Source: Accumulibacter sp. (GTDB lineage: Bacteria; Pseudomonadota; Gammaproteobacteria; Burkholderiales; Rhodocyclaceae). From it: a stretch of DNA of 64,000 nucleotides. The DNA lies in assembly GCA_024235715.1 (NCBI GenBank), contig JACKLW010000005.1, positions 1,054,001-1,118,000 of the forward strand. Reading direction: 5' to 3'. The translations under genes were made by a program, and so were the position numbers. Shown piece by piece: positions 1-7,959 of the stretch; positions within the stretch are counted from its first letter, which is position 1; each line of letters opens with the position of its first letter. The notes beneath the pieces are model-generated. The model did not search any database, was not told where the DNA came from, and saw only the letters and a list, made by a program, of their open reading frames with translations.

Positions 1-497
1 GTCAGGGTGGCACCGGAACTCAGCAGCAACAGGGTATTGATGGCCGGGACGCCCCAGGCATGCATCTTCGAGAAGGGATCGCTCGCTCCCGGGCCGGCGC
101 TTGGCCAGGAGTCCTGGAAGCCTTCCCACAGTGCGGCCTGCGCGGGACTTGCTAGGTCGGGGATGGCCAGCACCCGGATATAGAAAAGGGCGCCAAAGAA
201 AGCGACAAAGAACATCACCTCGGAGAAGATGAACCAGCCCATCGCCCAACGGAACGAGCGATCGACCTGCATGTTGTAGCGCTGGCCCTCCGATTCCCCG
301 ATGACCCGGCCAAACCAGCCAAAGAGCATGGTCGCCAGAACGGCAAAGCCGGCGATCAGCACGAAGCCGCCATTGGCGATCGAATTCATCATCAGCACGG
401 CACCACTTGCCAGAAGAAGCAAGGCACACGAACCCACCAGCGGCCAGTGCGACGGCTGGGGAACAAAGTAGCGGCTTGCGGATGCGGGGTGACTCAT
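1..497 (-). CDS. coxC: Cytochrome c oxidase subunit III (partial, C-terminus cut by window edge)
   Basis: This is the third core subunit of the aa3-type haem-copper oxidase in the cytoplasmic membrane. The visible 165 codons start MSHPASASRYFVPQPSHWPL and show several hydrophobic helices plus the family-typical stretch FRWAMGWFIFSEVMFFVAFF. The ATG at 497 is preceded by a good ribosome-binding site (GGAGG at 506-510). It is the last visible gene of the leftward cox operon, 59 bp after the DUF2970 gene. The gene runs off the window, so its length cannot be judged. The identity is secure from sequence and context. Confidence 0.95.
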   Translation of the reverse strand, partial: MSHPASASRYFVPQPSHWPLVGSCALLLLASGAVLMMNSIANGGFVLIAGFAVLATMLFGWFGRVIGESEGQRYNMQVDRSFRWAMGWFIFSEVMFFVAFFGALFYIRVLAIPDLASPAQAALWEGFQDSWPSAGPGASDPFSKMHAWGVPAINTLLLLSSGATL

Positions 498-556
498 TTT
501 GATTTCCTCCAGATCATATTGTCGTTATTGCCCTGTTTTCTTTCCTGACGCGTCGA

Positions 557-772
557 TCACCGACCACTCATGTGGATTGCCACGCTTACCAGCACCAGCA
601 CAAAGATCAGCATGAAAACCAGCGCCGTGATCAGGATCCGCAGCGGCGACAACGGTTCTGCATCGTGCTCATGCGGCCTGTGCCCGCGCACCCCCAACAG
701 TGCCCAGGCAACCGTGCGCAGGGTGCTGAAGCGCCCCCTTTTCAATGTTGTCCGTGTCTCTGGTACCGACAT
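557..772 (-). CDS. DUF2970 family membrane protein
   Basis: A 71-aa protein with one C-terminal transmembrane helix (about residues 46-68, ILITALVFMLIFVLVLVSVA) after a basic N-terminus containing TVAWALLGVRG. This matches the DUF2970 family, which in betaproteobacteria is found between ctaG and the subunit III gene. It lies 5 bp after ctaG, consistent with co-transcription. An oxidase assembly or stability role is inferred only from position. The frame stays open upstream to 949, but that extension runs antisense through ctaG, so the internal ATG at 772 is preferred. Confidence 0.8.
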   Translation of the reverse strand: MSVPETRTTLKRGRFSTLRTVAWALLGVRGHRPHEHDAEPLSPLRILITALVFMLIFVLVLVSVAIHMSGR

Positions 773-777
773 CGCGC

Positions 778-1341
778 TCACTTCCCACCTTCCACCGACG
801 ACTTGGCGCTGCCTCCCGGCACCTCGAAGAACGTATACGAGAGAGTGACCGTATTGACCTCTTCGGGCAGCCTGGTATCCAGGAAAAATACCACTGGCAT
901 CTCGCGTACCTCGTGCGCTGCAAAGGTCTGCTGCTTGAAGCAAAAACAATCCAGTTTCTTTACATACCCGCCCGCGTACTGCGGGCCGTAGCTCGGTATC
1001 GCCTGGCCAATCACCGTCCGGTCGAGGGTATTCTCGACCCGATACACCGCCGTCACGATATCCCCGGTCCTGGCAGCCAGAGTGGTCATCTTGGGACGGA
1101 AAAGCAAGGTCCCCTCCTGGCTGTTGGCGTCGAACTGCAGCGTTACCGGACGACCTGGAATCGCCGACGAAGCGCTCACCTGCTCCGCGCGGTCGATATC
1201 GTAGAGCCCGCTCCAGTCGCAGAAAGCCCGGTACAGGCGGGGTTGTACGGAGAGAAAGAGCAGGCTGCCAACGACCACGGACAGCAAGATCAGCACGATG
1301 CGTCGATTGCCGGCCGCCCGCGACCGCGGCGAACGCGTCAT
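778..1341 (-). CDS. ctaG: Cytochrome c oxidase assembly protein CtaG (Cox11)
   Basis: Cox11/CtaG is a membrane-anchored copper chaperone that delivers copper to CuB of subunit I. The 187-aa protein has one N-terminal transmembrane helix (about residues 14-32) followed by a periplasmic domain. The copper-binding CFCF motif is visible at C132 and C134 (KLDCFCFKQQTF). The ATG at 1341 gives the usual length. An in-frame upstream ATG at 1389 would add 16 residues and overlap the small assembly gene, so it was not used. The gene belongs to the leftward cox operon. Confidence 0.92.
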   Translation of the reverse strand: MTRSPRSRAAGNRRIVLILLSVVVGSLLFLSVQPRLYRAFCDWSGLYDIDRAEQVSASSAIPGRPVTLQFDANSQEGTLLFRPKMTTLAARTGDIVTAVYRVENTLDRTVIGQAIPSYGPQYAGGYVKKLDCFCFKQQTFAAHEVREMPVVFFLDTRLPEEVNTVTLSYTFFEVPGGSAKSSVEGGK

Positions 1342-1370
1342 CGCAGTTGCGGGTGGGCTGAGCACCGGAT

Positions 1371-1487
1371 TCACGCGTCGCCCAGCCACTGCCGAACGAT
1401 GTAGCTCAGAAACACGGCAGCGGCGAACAGCGCAAGCCCGATCGCGATGCGACGGTTGCCCTGATCACGCGACGGGTCTCGCGTCAT
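1371..1487 (-). CDS. Cytochrome oxidase small assembly protein (38 aa)
   Basis: A very short gene whose ATG overlaps the ctaD stop in an ATGA arrangement, so translational coupling is likely. The product starts MTRDPSRDQGNRRIAIGLAL, is basic at the N-terminus, has one hydrophobic helix (about residues 14-31) and ends QWLGDA. Proteins of this size and pattern between ctaD and ctaG in betaproteobacteria are annotated as cytochrome oxidase small assembly protein. The role is known only from that conserved position. It is easy to miss because of its length. Confidence 0.78.
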   Translation of the reverse strand: MTRDPSRDQGNRRIAIGLALFAAAVFLSYIVRQWLGDA

Positions 1488-3094
1488 CCGTGAGCCTCGG
1501 CCTGGTTGAAGGGTGGCGGGTCTTCAAAGGTATGGTAAGGCGCAGGCGAGGGCAGCGTCCATTCCAGCCCGTGCGCACCATCCCACGGCCGGCTCCCGGC
1601 CCGGGCGCCGCCTCTGACCGTCTGAAAGACGACCACCAGCACCAAGAGTTGGCTGAAGCCGAAGCCGAATGCACCGATGCCGGAAATCACGTTGAAGTCG
1701 GCAAACTGCTGCGCATAGTCCGGAATCCGCCGTGGCATACCGGCCAGGCCGAGAAAATGCTGCGGGAAGAAAGCAATGTTGAAGAAGATCATCGACAGCC
1801 AGAAGTGGAGTTTGCCGATGCTTTCGTTGTACATGTGACCGGTCCACTTCGGCAACCAGAAGTAGAGGCCGGCGTAGGCCGAGAAGAGAGCGCCGGCAAC
1901 CATCACGTAGTGGAAGTGCGCGACGACGTAATAGGTATCCTGCAACTGGATGTCCACCGCGGTCATCGCCAGCACCAGGCCGGTCAGGCCGCCAATGGTG
2001 AACAACACCAGGAAGCCGAGGGCAAACAGCATCGGCGTCTCGAAGGTCAGCGAGCCGCGCCACATGGTGGTCACCCAGTTGAACACCTTCACACCCGTGG
2101 GCACCGCAATCAGCATCGTCGCATACATGAAATAGAGCTGGCCGGTGAGCGGAATGCCGGTCACGTACATGTGGTGCGCCCAGACAAAGAACGAGATCAG
2201 CCCGATCGCGGCGATCGCATAGACCATCGACACATAGCCGAACAGCGGCTTGCGTGAGAACGCCGGAATCACATGCGAGACCACGCCAAAGGCCGGCAGG
2301 GCAATGATGTATACCTCAGGGTGACCGAAGAACCAGAAGATGTGCTGGAAAAGCACCGGATCACCGCCACCGGCTGCAGCGAAGAAGCTGGTCCCGAAAT
2401 GGCGGTCGGTGAGCAGCATGGTCACGGCACCGGCAAGAATCGGCATCGAGGCAATCAGCAGGAAAGCCGTGACCAGCCAGGTCCAGCAGAACAGCGGCAT
2501 CTTCATCAAGGTCATGCCGGGCGTGCGCATGTTGAGAATGGTGGTGATGATGTTGATCGACCCCATGATCGACGACATGCCAAGGATGTGCACCGCGAAG
2601 ATGGCCATGTCCATGCCCATGCCCATCTGGATCGACAGCGGCGGGTACAGGGTCCAACCGGTGCCGGCCGCTCCGCCGGGAACGAAGATCGAGGCAGTGA
2701 GCAGGATGGCAGCCGGCGGCAACAACCAGAAACTCCAGTTGTTCATCCGCGCGAACGCCATGTCCGAAGCCCCGATCATCATCGGAATCATCCAGTTGGC
2801 GAAGCCGACGAAGGCCGGCATGATCGCGCCGAAGACCATGATCAGCGCATGCAGTGTGAGCATCTGGTTGTAGAACTCGGGCGACACATACTGCAGTCCG
2901 GGCGTGAAGAGCTCGGCGCGGATGATCAGCGACATCGCACCGCCAACGAGAAACATCACGAAACTGAACCACAGGTACATCGAACCGATGTCCTTGTGGT
3001 TGGTGGTGGTCACCCAGCGCTTCCAACCCGTCGGGTGCGCGTGGCTGTCGTGATCGTGGTGGCCGGCGTAACCGGTGTGTGAAGTGGCGTGCAT
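1484..3094 (-). CDS. ctaD: Cytochrome c oxidase subunit I
   Basis: Catalytic subunit of aa3-type oxidase, binding haem a and the haem a3-CuB centre that reduces O2 and pumps protons. The 536-aa product has about twelve hydrophobic helices. Diagnostic stretches include TTNHKDIGSMYLWFSF near the N-terminus, HIFWFFGHPEVYIIALPAFG (CuB histidine plus cross-linked tyrosine region) and YYVVAHFHYVMV (haem a3/CuB ligands). The ATG at 3094 has a strong site (AGGAGA) just upstream; a longer frame start at 3172 adds nonconserved residues. It lies 31 bp after coxB. Confidence 0.97.
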   Translation of the reverse strand: MHATSHTGYAGHHDHDSHAHPTGWKRWVTTTNHKDIGSMYLWFSFVMFLVGGAMSLIIRAELFTPGLQYVSPEFYNQMLTLHALIMVFGAIMPAFVGFANWMIPMMIGASDMAFARMNNWSFWLLPPAAILLTASIFVPGGAAGTGWTLYPPLSIQMGMGMDMAIFAVHILGMSSIMGSINIITTILNMRTPGMTLMKMPLFCWTWLVTAFLLIASMPILAGAVTMLLTDRHFGTSFFAAAGGGDPVLFQHIFWFFGHPEVYIIALPAFGVVSHVIPAFSRKPLFGYVSMVYAIAAIGLISFFVWAHHMYVTGIPLTGQLYFMYATMLIAVPTGVKVFNWVTTMWRGSLTFETPMLFALGFLVLFTIGGLTGLVLAMTAVDIQLQDTYYVVAHFHYVMVAGALFSAYAGLYFWLPKWTGHMYNESIGKLHFWLSMIFFNIAFFPQHFLGLAGMPRRIPDYAQQFADFNVISGIGAFGFGFSQLLVLVVVFQTVRGGARAGSRPWDGAHGLEWTLPSPAPYHTFEDPPPFNQAEAHG

Positions 3095-3125
3095 AATCAG
3101 ATTCTCCTGATGGCCTGTGGCGCGA

Positions 3126-4292
3126 TTACTTGCCGCGAAGCGCTTTGACTTCGGCGGGCTGGATGACTTCACCGAGCTTGTTGTTCCATGCGTTCCGCTC
3201 GTAGGACACGACGGCCGCGATATCGGTGTCGCTCAACTGCTCTCCGAATGCAGCCATTGCCGTGCCGGCCTTGCCCTTGAGGACGATGGCGAGGTGTGCA
3301 TCCTTGGGCCCGGTGGCGATCTTGGAGCCGTTCAGCGCCGGGAATGCAGGAGGCAAACCCTCGCCGCTGGCCTGGTGACACGCCGCGCAGTTGGCGGTGT
3401 ACACCTTCTCGCCAAGGGCGACCATTTCGTCAAGCGTCCAGACCTTGTTCGGATCCCCTGCGACTGCCGCCATTTGCTGTTTCTGTTCGGCAACCCAGGC
3501 CGCGTACTTCGCCTCGGAAACGACCTCGACCACCACCGGCATGAAACCGTGGTCCTTGCCGCAAAGCTCGGAGCACTGACCGCGGTAGGTACCTTCCTTC
3601 TCGGCGCGGAACCAGGTGTCGCGCAGGAATCCGGGGACTGCGTCGGTCTTGACGGCGAACGCAGGAACCGACCAGTTGTGAATCACGTCGTTGGACGTCG
3701 TCAGAATGCGCACCTTCTTGCCGACCGGCACCACCAGCGGACGATCGACCTCGAGCAGGTAATGCTCGCCCTTGGGGGCCTTGTTCTCGATCTGATCGCG
3801 CGGCGTGGACAGCACGCTCAAGTACTTGATGCCGGCAGCGTCGCCGGTGACATACTCGTAGCCCCACTTCCACTGGTAGCCGGTGACCTTGACCGTGAGG
3901 TCGGGCTCCGAGGTGTCGCGCATATCCACCAGGGCCGAGGTCGCCGGGAAGGCGATAGCCACCAGGATCAGCGCCGGCACGATGGTCCAGATCAACTCCA
4001 CGGCCGTGTTGTCGTGGAAATCAGCCGCCTTGTGACCCTTCGACTTGCGATGCTGGAACAGCGAGTAGGTTACGACCGCGAAGACGCCGACGAAGATGGC
4101 GACGATCACCCACAGCAGCAGGCTGTGCAGCGCGTAGACGCGGCGAGCGACGGCGGTAACGGGCTCCTGCAGGTTGAGCGCCCAGTCGGCATTTGCGGCG
4201 CTGCTGAACAAGCCGAGCAAGCCCGCAATCAACAGTCCGGCGCTACCGTGTCGCAAGCTATTGGCGTCGCGATTGTTTGAGTTTCGTGCCAT
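3126..4292 (-). CDS. coxB: Cytochrome c oxidase subunit II with C-terminal cytochrome c domain
   Basis: A 388-aa CuA-binding subunit that accepts electrons and passes them to subunit I. It shows a signal sequence (about 1-35), two helices (about 57-78 and 98-118), and a periplasmic cupredoxin domain. The CuA ligands are visible: H205, C240, E242, C244, H248 and M251 (CSELCGKDHGFMP). A C-terminal class I cytochrome c domain follows, with haem motif CAACH at 302-306 and a likely axial Met at 346, the arrangement of caa3-type enzymes. The start at 4292 is preceded by AGGGAGA; upstream in-frame codons are nonconserved. It is the first gene of the cox operon. Confidence 0.96.
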   Translation of the reverse strand: MARNSNNRDANSLRHGSAGLLIAGLLGLFSSAANADWALNLQEPVTAVARRVYALHSLLLWVIVAIFVGVFAVVTYSLFQHRKSKGHKAADFHDNTAVELIWTIVPALILVAIAFPATSALVDMRDTSEPDLTVKVTGYQWKWGYEYVTGDAAGIKYLSVLSTPRDQIENKAPKGEHYLLEVDRPLVVPVGKKVRILTTSNDVIHNWSVPAFAVKTDAVPGFLRDTWFRAEKEGTYRGQCSELCGKDHGFMPVVVEVVSEAKYAAWVAEQKQQMAAVAGDPNKVWTLDEMVALGEKVYTANCAACHQASGEGLPPAFPALNGSKIATGPKDAHLAIVLKGKAGTAMAAFGEQLSDTDIAAVVSYERNAWNNKLGEVIQPAEVKALRGK

Positions 4293-4642
4293 CTTCTCCC
4301 TTTCCCCCGCCAGGTGCCGCGCTGCGTGGCACAGCATACGCGCCAACACCCGAGGTTTTCGAAAACGTGCCAAGAAGAGCCCGTGCGGGCCCCGTTTCAG
4401 TTTTTCACCAACCGCGAAGGTTAACACACTCCTATTGATATGGATCAATGTCCGGACGAAAAATATGCCTGACCGCCCTCTTTCGTGATGCTCGCGTGCC
4501 TGTCGCTTGGCGTAGGCGCCGGCCCGCGCGCGCCGGACGGGACCGGCGTTGCAACAGGGGCCCGGCGACGTCGTCGGCGGTCCGCCGACGCGTGCTAGAA
4601 TCGCCCCCCGCTCTCGCCAGGTCGTTGCTGCCCCCATCCCCG
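4293..4642. other. Divergent intergenic region between coxB and rep
   Basis: About 350 bp with no credible gene. It must hold the promoter of the leftward cox operon and that of the rightward rep helicase gene. The only element I can support is the FNR/ANR-like palindrome at 4435-4448. GC content rises sharply on the rep side. Frames open through it are extensions of the two neighbouring genes. Confidence 0.7.
4435..4448. promoter_or_regulatory. FNR/ANR-type binding site
   Basis: The sequence TTGATATGGATCAA is a perfect match to the FNR/ANR half-site pair TTGAT-N4-ATCAA. It lies 143 bp upstream of the coxB ATG and about 195 bp upstream of the rep ATG. FNR-family regulators sense oxygen through an iron-sulphur cluster, and control of a terminal oxidase operon fits that. 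Whether it activates or represses cannot be told without a mapped transcription start. Confidence 0.7.
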
Positions 4643-6628
4643 ATGTCATCGCTCAACCCCTCGCAACGCGAAGCAATCCGCTACCTCGACGGCCCGCTGC
4701 TGGTGCTGGCGGGCGCCGGCTCGGGCAAGACGCGCGTGATCACCGAGAAGATCGCCTACCTTATCGAGTCCTGCGGCTTCAGCCCGGGCAATATCGCTGC
4801 CATCACCTTCACCAACAAGGCGGCGAAGGAGATGCAGGAGCGAGTGAACAAGCTGCTCGCCGACAGGCCGTCGAACGGCCTGACAATCTCGACCTTCCAT
4901 GCGCTTGGCGTGCGCATCCTGCGCGAGGAAGCACGCTCGCTCGGTTACAAGCCCAACTTCTCGATCCTCGACGCCAGCGACTGTTTCTCGATCGTCTCCG
5001 AGCTCGCCGGCAGCGTCGACAAGGCGGTCATCCGCAAGCTGCAATCGCTGATCTCCAGCTGGAAGAGCGCCCTGGTCTCACCCGACCAGGCACGCGAGGA
5101 CGCCCGGAACGACACCGAAACACTCGCCGTCAACGCCTTCGACAGCTACTCGGCCACCCTGCGAGCGTACCAGGCAGTCGATTTCGACGATCTGATCACG
5201 CTGCCGGTAGTGCTCTTCGAAAAGCATCCGGAAATACGCGAGAAGTGGCAGAACCGGCTGCGCTATCTGCTCATCGACGAATACCAGGACACCAACGCCA
5301 GCCAGTACCGACTGCTCAAGCTGCTCGCCGGACCGCGCGCCGCGTTCACCGCAGTCGGCGACGACGACCAGGCGATCTATGGCTGGCGGGGCGCCGACGT
5401 CGAGAACCTGCGCGGACTGCCGCGCGACTACCCCCGGCTCAAACTGATCAAGCTCGAACAGAACTATCGCTCGACGGTACGCATACTCAAGGCAGCCAAC
5501 GCGCTGATCGCGCACAACGAAAAACTGTTCGACAAGAAGCTGTGGTCGGATCTCGGCCACGGCGATCCGATCACGGTCAGCGTGTGCCAGGACAACGAGA
5601 AAGAGGCGGAAGCGGTGGTGATGAAACTGCAGGCACATCGCTTCGAACATCGAGCCGCTTTCCGGGACTACGCGATTCTCTATCGCGGCAATTTCCAGGC
5701 GCGCGCGCTCGAGCAGTTCCTGCGCAACCAGCGCATCCCCTACCTGCTTTCCGGCGGGCAGTCGTTCTTCGACAAGAGCGAGATCAAGGATCTCACCGCC
5801 TACCTGCGCCTGCTGGCCAACGAGGACGACGACCCGGCCTTCATCCGCGCGGTCAGCACGCCGCGGCGCGGTGTCGGCGCCAGCACCCTGCAGGCGCTGG
5901 GAACCTATGCCGGCGAGCGTCACCTGTCCTTGTTTGCGGCCGCCTTCGAACACGGCTTCGAGCAGCGTGTCCAGCCCCGCCAACTGGCGCCGCTGCGCGA
6001 GTTCTGCGAGTTCCTCAACCGGCTGCAGGCGCGTGCAGGGGCCGAGCCCGCGGCGACGCTGCTTGCCGATCTGCTCACCGCCATCGCCTACGAGGACTGG
6101 CTCAACGAGCGCGACGAGGAGAGAGCCGCCAGGATCAAGTGGGGCAACGTGCTGGAATTCTGCGAATGGCTGGGCAAGAAAGGCCAAGAAGAAGGCAAGA
6201 CGCTGGTCGACCTCACGCAGACCATCGCCCTGATCAACCTGCTCGACAAGAACGAAGCGGACGTCGACGCAGTCCAGCTGTCGACGCTGCACGCCGCGAA
6301 GGGACTGGAGTTCAGGCACGTCTTCCTGATCGGCATCGAGGAGGGCATCTTGCCGCACCGCGAAGCGCAGGCCGACGGCCGCATCGAGGAAGAGCGCCGG
6401 CTCATGTACGTGGGCATCACCCGCGCGCAACGCTCCCTGCACCTGAGCTATTGCGAGCGCCGCAAGCAGGGCCGCGAGACGATCCACTGCGAACCGTCGC
6501 GGTTCGTCTCCGAGATGGGTAGCGAGGACCTGCGCTTTTCCGGCAGCAAGAGCGCGGCGCCCGCGGACAAGGCAGCCAGCTCCGACCGCCTGACGGCGTT
6601 GAAAGCAATGCTTGCCAGAGCCAGGTGA
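4643..6628 (+). CDS. rep: ATP-dependent DNA helicase Rep (UvrD/PcrA superfamily 1)
   Basis: A 661-aa superfamily 1 3'-5' helicase, close to the usual Rep length. The start MSSLNPSQREAIRYLDGPLL carries the Q-motif, followed by Walker A AGAGSGKT at about 23-30. Further motifs are DEYQDTN (motif II), VGDDDQAIYGWRGA (III), LEQNYRS (IV), STLHAAKGLEF (V) and EERRLMYVGITRA (VI). Rep removes proteins from DNA ahead of forks and assists restart. The ATG at 4643 was chosen because conservation begins there; the frame opens upstream without family similarity. UvrD is the main alternative name. Confidence 0.92.
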   Translation: MSSLNPSQREAIRYLDGPLLVLAGAGSGKTRVITEKIAYLIESCGFSPGNIAAITFTNKAAKEMQERVNKLLADRPSNGLTISTFHALGVRILREEARSLGYKPNFSILDASDCFSIVSELAGSVDKAVIRKLQSLISSWKSALVSPDQAREDARNDTETLAVNAFDSYSATLRAYQAVDFDDLITLPVVLFEKHPEIREKWQNRLRYLLIDEYQDTNASQYRLLKLLAGPRAAFTAVGDDDQAIYGWRGADVENLRGLPRDYPRLKLIKLEQNYRSTVRILKAANALIAHNEKLFDKKLWSDLGHGDPITVSVCQDNEKEAEAVVMKLQAHRFEHRAAFRDYAILYRGNFQARALEQFLRNQRIPYLLSGGQSFFDKSEIKDLTAYLRLLANEDDDPAFIRAVSTPRRGVGASTLQALGTYAGERHLSLFAAAFEHGFEQRVQPRQLAPLREFCEFLNRLQARAGAEPAATLLADLLTAIAYEDWLNERDEERAARIKWGNVLEFCEWLGKKGQEEGKTLVDLTQTIALINLLDKNEADVDAVQLSTLHAAKGLEFRHVFLIGIEEGILPHREAQADGRIEEERRLMYVGITRAQRSLHLSYCERRKQGRETIHCEPSRFVSEMGSEDLRFSGSKSAAPADKAASSDRLTALKAMLARAR

Positions 6629-6788
6629 TTGCGGAACCGCATGGCGGTTACAAGCCGTGACACGACGTTACGCTCGCCATGACATCGTGCAGGACGCGCT
6701 CCGCGTTAATGCTGGCAAGGCCGGAAAAACCAACGAGAAATCAGGAAACGGCCGAGCGCACACTACCACCCAACCTTTGGAGACTCAC

Positions 6789-7109
6789 ATGTTCAAGAAC
6801 ATCATCGCCGTTGCCATTGCCGCCGCTTTCAGCACCGCCGTCTTCGCGCAAACCCCTGCGGCAGTTCCTGCGGCGACCGAGGCAGCAGCTCCCGCCAGCG
6901 TCGCCCCGGCGGCGGCCAGCGCAACAGCCGCGACTGCCAAGCCGGAAGCGATGGCTGGCGAAAAAATGCATGACGCCAAGGCGAAGGCGAAAGCGCCCGC
7001 ACACAAGGCGAAAGCGCCTGCACACAAGGCAGCGGCCACGCAACCGGCAAGCGAGAAGATGGAAGCCGTCCCGGCCGCCGAGAGCGCTGCTCCGGCTGCG
7101 ACGAAGTAA
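6789..7109 (+). CDS. Small exported Ala/Lys-rich protein
   Basis: A 106-aa product beginning with a clear signal peptide (MFKNIIAVAIAAAFSTAVFA, cleavage after about residue 20). The remainder is Ala/Pro/Lys-rich and low in complexity, with a tandem KAKAPAHKAKAPAHKA segment that resembles histone H1-like tails. No enzyme domain is visible. A ribosome-binding site (TTGGAGA) precedes the ATG. A hairpin and a second terminator follow at once, so it is probably a single-gene transcript. The function is unknown; a periplasmic or envelope role is inferred from the signal peptide. Confidence 0.65.
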   Translation: MFKNIIAVAIAAAFSTAVFAQTPAAVPAATEAAAPASVAPAAASATAATAKPEAMAGEKMHDAKAKAKAPAHKAKAPAHKAAATQPASEKMEAVPAAESAAPAATK

Positions 7110-7130
7110 GAACCGGACGACAGCGCACGC

Positions 7131-7184
7131 CCCGGGAAGCGCTTTCCCGGGCGAAAAAAAAGGAGACCGCAAGGTCTCCTTTTT
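7131..7184. terminator. Double hairpin, second one a bidirectional intrinsic terminator
   Basis: Two stem-loops sit between convergent genes. The first has CCCGGGAA and TTCCCGGG arms (7131-7151). The second has AAAAAGGAGACC at 7157-7168 and GGTCTCCTTTTT at 7173-7184 around a GCAA loop, with A-run and T-run on either side. It can therefore terminate both the rightward small exported protein gene and the leftward cytochrome gene. Confidence 0.85.
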
Positions 7185-7207
7185 CATCTGCCAGCGAATC
7201 CGATGGG

Positions 7208-7657
7208 TTACTGAGCCAGGCCCACGAGGTGCGCGACCGCCGCCTTGACCTCCTCGTCGGTCAGGTCGGCAGCACCGCCTTTTGGCGGCATCGCGCCCTT
7301 GCCGTTGGTGACGCTGGCGACCAGCGCATCGGTACCGGTGGCAATGCGCGGAGCCCACGCCGCCTTGTCGCCGGCCTTCGGCGCGCCAGCAGCCCCACTG
7401 GCGTGACAGGCCATGCACACCGCGTTGTAGACCGTCTCGCCGTCACGCGGCTTGCCGTCGGCCGCGGCCGCTGGCGCCCGCTCCAGTTCCAGCCTGGCGA
7501 CCGGCAGAATGCGGACATAGATCGCATCGCTGTCGCTGGCCGCCTGCTCACTGCCCTTGCCGATCATCGACAACGGCCAGATGACCACGATCAGCAGCAC
7601 CGCAATGACGATGGTGACGATCAGAATCGTTCGTGAAGAGAGTTGTGTCTGAGCCAT
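7208..7657 (-). CDS. Cytochrome c5-like monohaem protein
   Basis: A 149-aa protein with one N-terminal membrane anchor (about residues 11-32) and a class I cytochrome c domain. The haem motif is CMACH at residues 81-85. A likely axial Met lies at 123 in KGAMPPKGG, a pattern typical of c5/c555-type cytochromes. It is probably a membrane-tethered periplasmic electron carrier; the donor and acceptor are not evident. It is convergent with the small exported protein and shares the bidirectional terminator at its 3' end. Confidence 0.88.
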   Translation of the reverse strand: MAQTQLSSRTILIVTIVIAVLLIVVIWPLSMIGKGSEQAASDSDAIYVRILPVARLELERAPAAAADGKPRDGETVYNAVCMACHASGAAGAPKAGDKAAWAPRIATGTDALVASVTNGKGAMPPKGGAADLTDEEVKAAVAHLVGLAQ

Positions 7658-7772
7658 GCCGGATCCTTGGTTGTCTGCGGGTTAGATGGCGAATTGTACC
7701 GCCCTTTGCCGCGGCCCAGAAGTGCCATGCTGGACTCTCCAGGGCAAACCGGGTAAGCTTCGACTCCCGCAC

Positions 7773-7849
7773 GCGCCCGTAGCTCAGCTGGATAGAGTAC
7801 TGCCCTCCGAAGGCAGGGGTCGGACGTTCGAATCGTCTCGGGCGTGCCA
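7773..7849 (+). tRNA. tRNA-Arg(CCG)
   Basis: A 77-nt tRNA with encoded CCA. The acceptor arm GCGCCCG pairs with CGGGCGT (one G-U pair). The D-arm reads GCTCAGCTGGATAGAGT. The anticodon stem CTGCC/GGCAG encloses loop CTCCGAA, giving anticodon CCG, and the T-loop is TTCGAAT. All arms fold normally. An intrinsic terminator follows 11 nt downstream. Confidence 0.96.
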
Positions 7850-7860
7850 ATGGCACAAGC

Positions 7861-7888
7861 AAATGGGCACCACATCGGTGCCCATTTT
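7861..7888. terminator. Intrinsic terminator after tRNA-Arg
   Basis: A hairpin with arms AAATGGGCACC and GGTGCCCATTT around a five-base loop, ending in a T-run. It lies just 3' of tRNA-Arg. The A-run on the left arm would also let it act on transcripts coming from the right. Confidence 0.8.
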
Positions 7889-7918
7889 GACGTCTGCGGT
7901 CTCTCCTGCGATCGCAGC

Positions 7919-7948
7919 GACAAGGCCTCGCCGAAGCGAGACCTTGTC
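7919..7948. terminator. Hairpin downstream of the secreted hydrolase gene
   Basis: An inverted repeat GACAAGG...CCTTGTC with inner CTCG/CGAG pairing lies 11 bp beyond the stop of the leftward hydrolase gene. There is no long T-run, so it is a probable but not textbook terminator. Confidence 0.5.
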
Positions 7949-7959
7949 AGCCGGTTGCT

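Noticed and set aside
7919..7948. Attachment site next to tRNA-Arg
   Set aside because: No repeat of the tRNA 3' end was seen downstream and no integrase gene is present; the hairpin is better read as a terminator.
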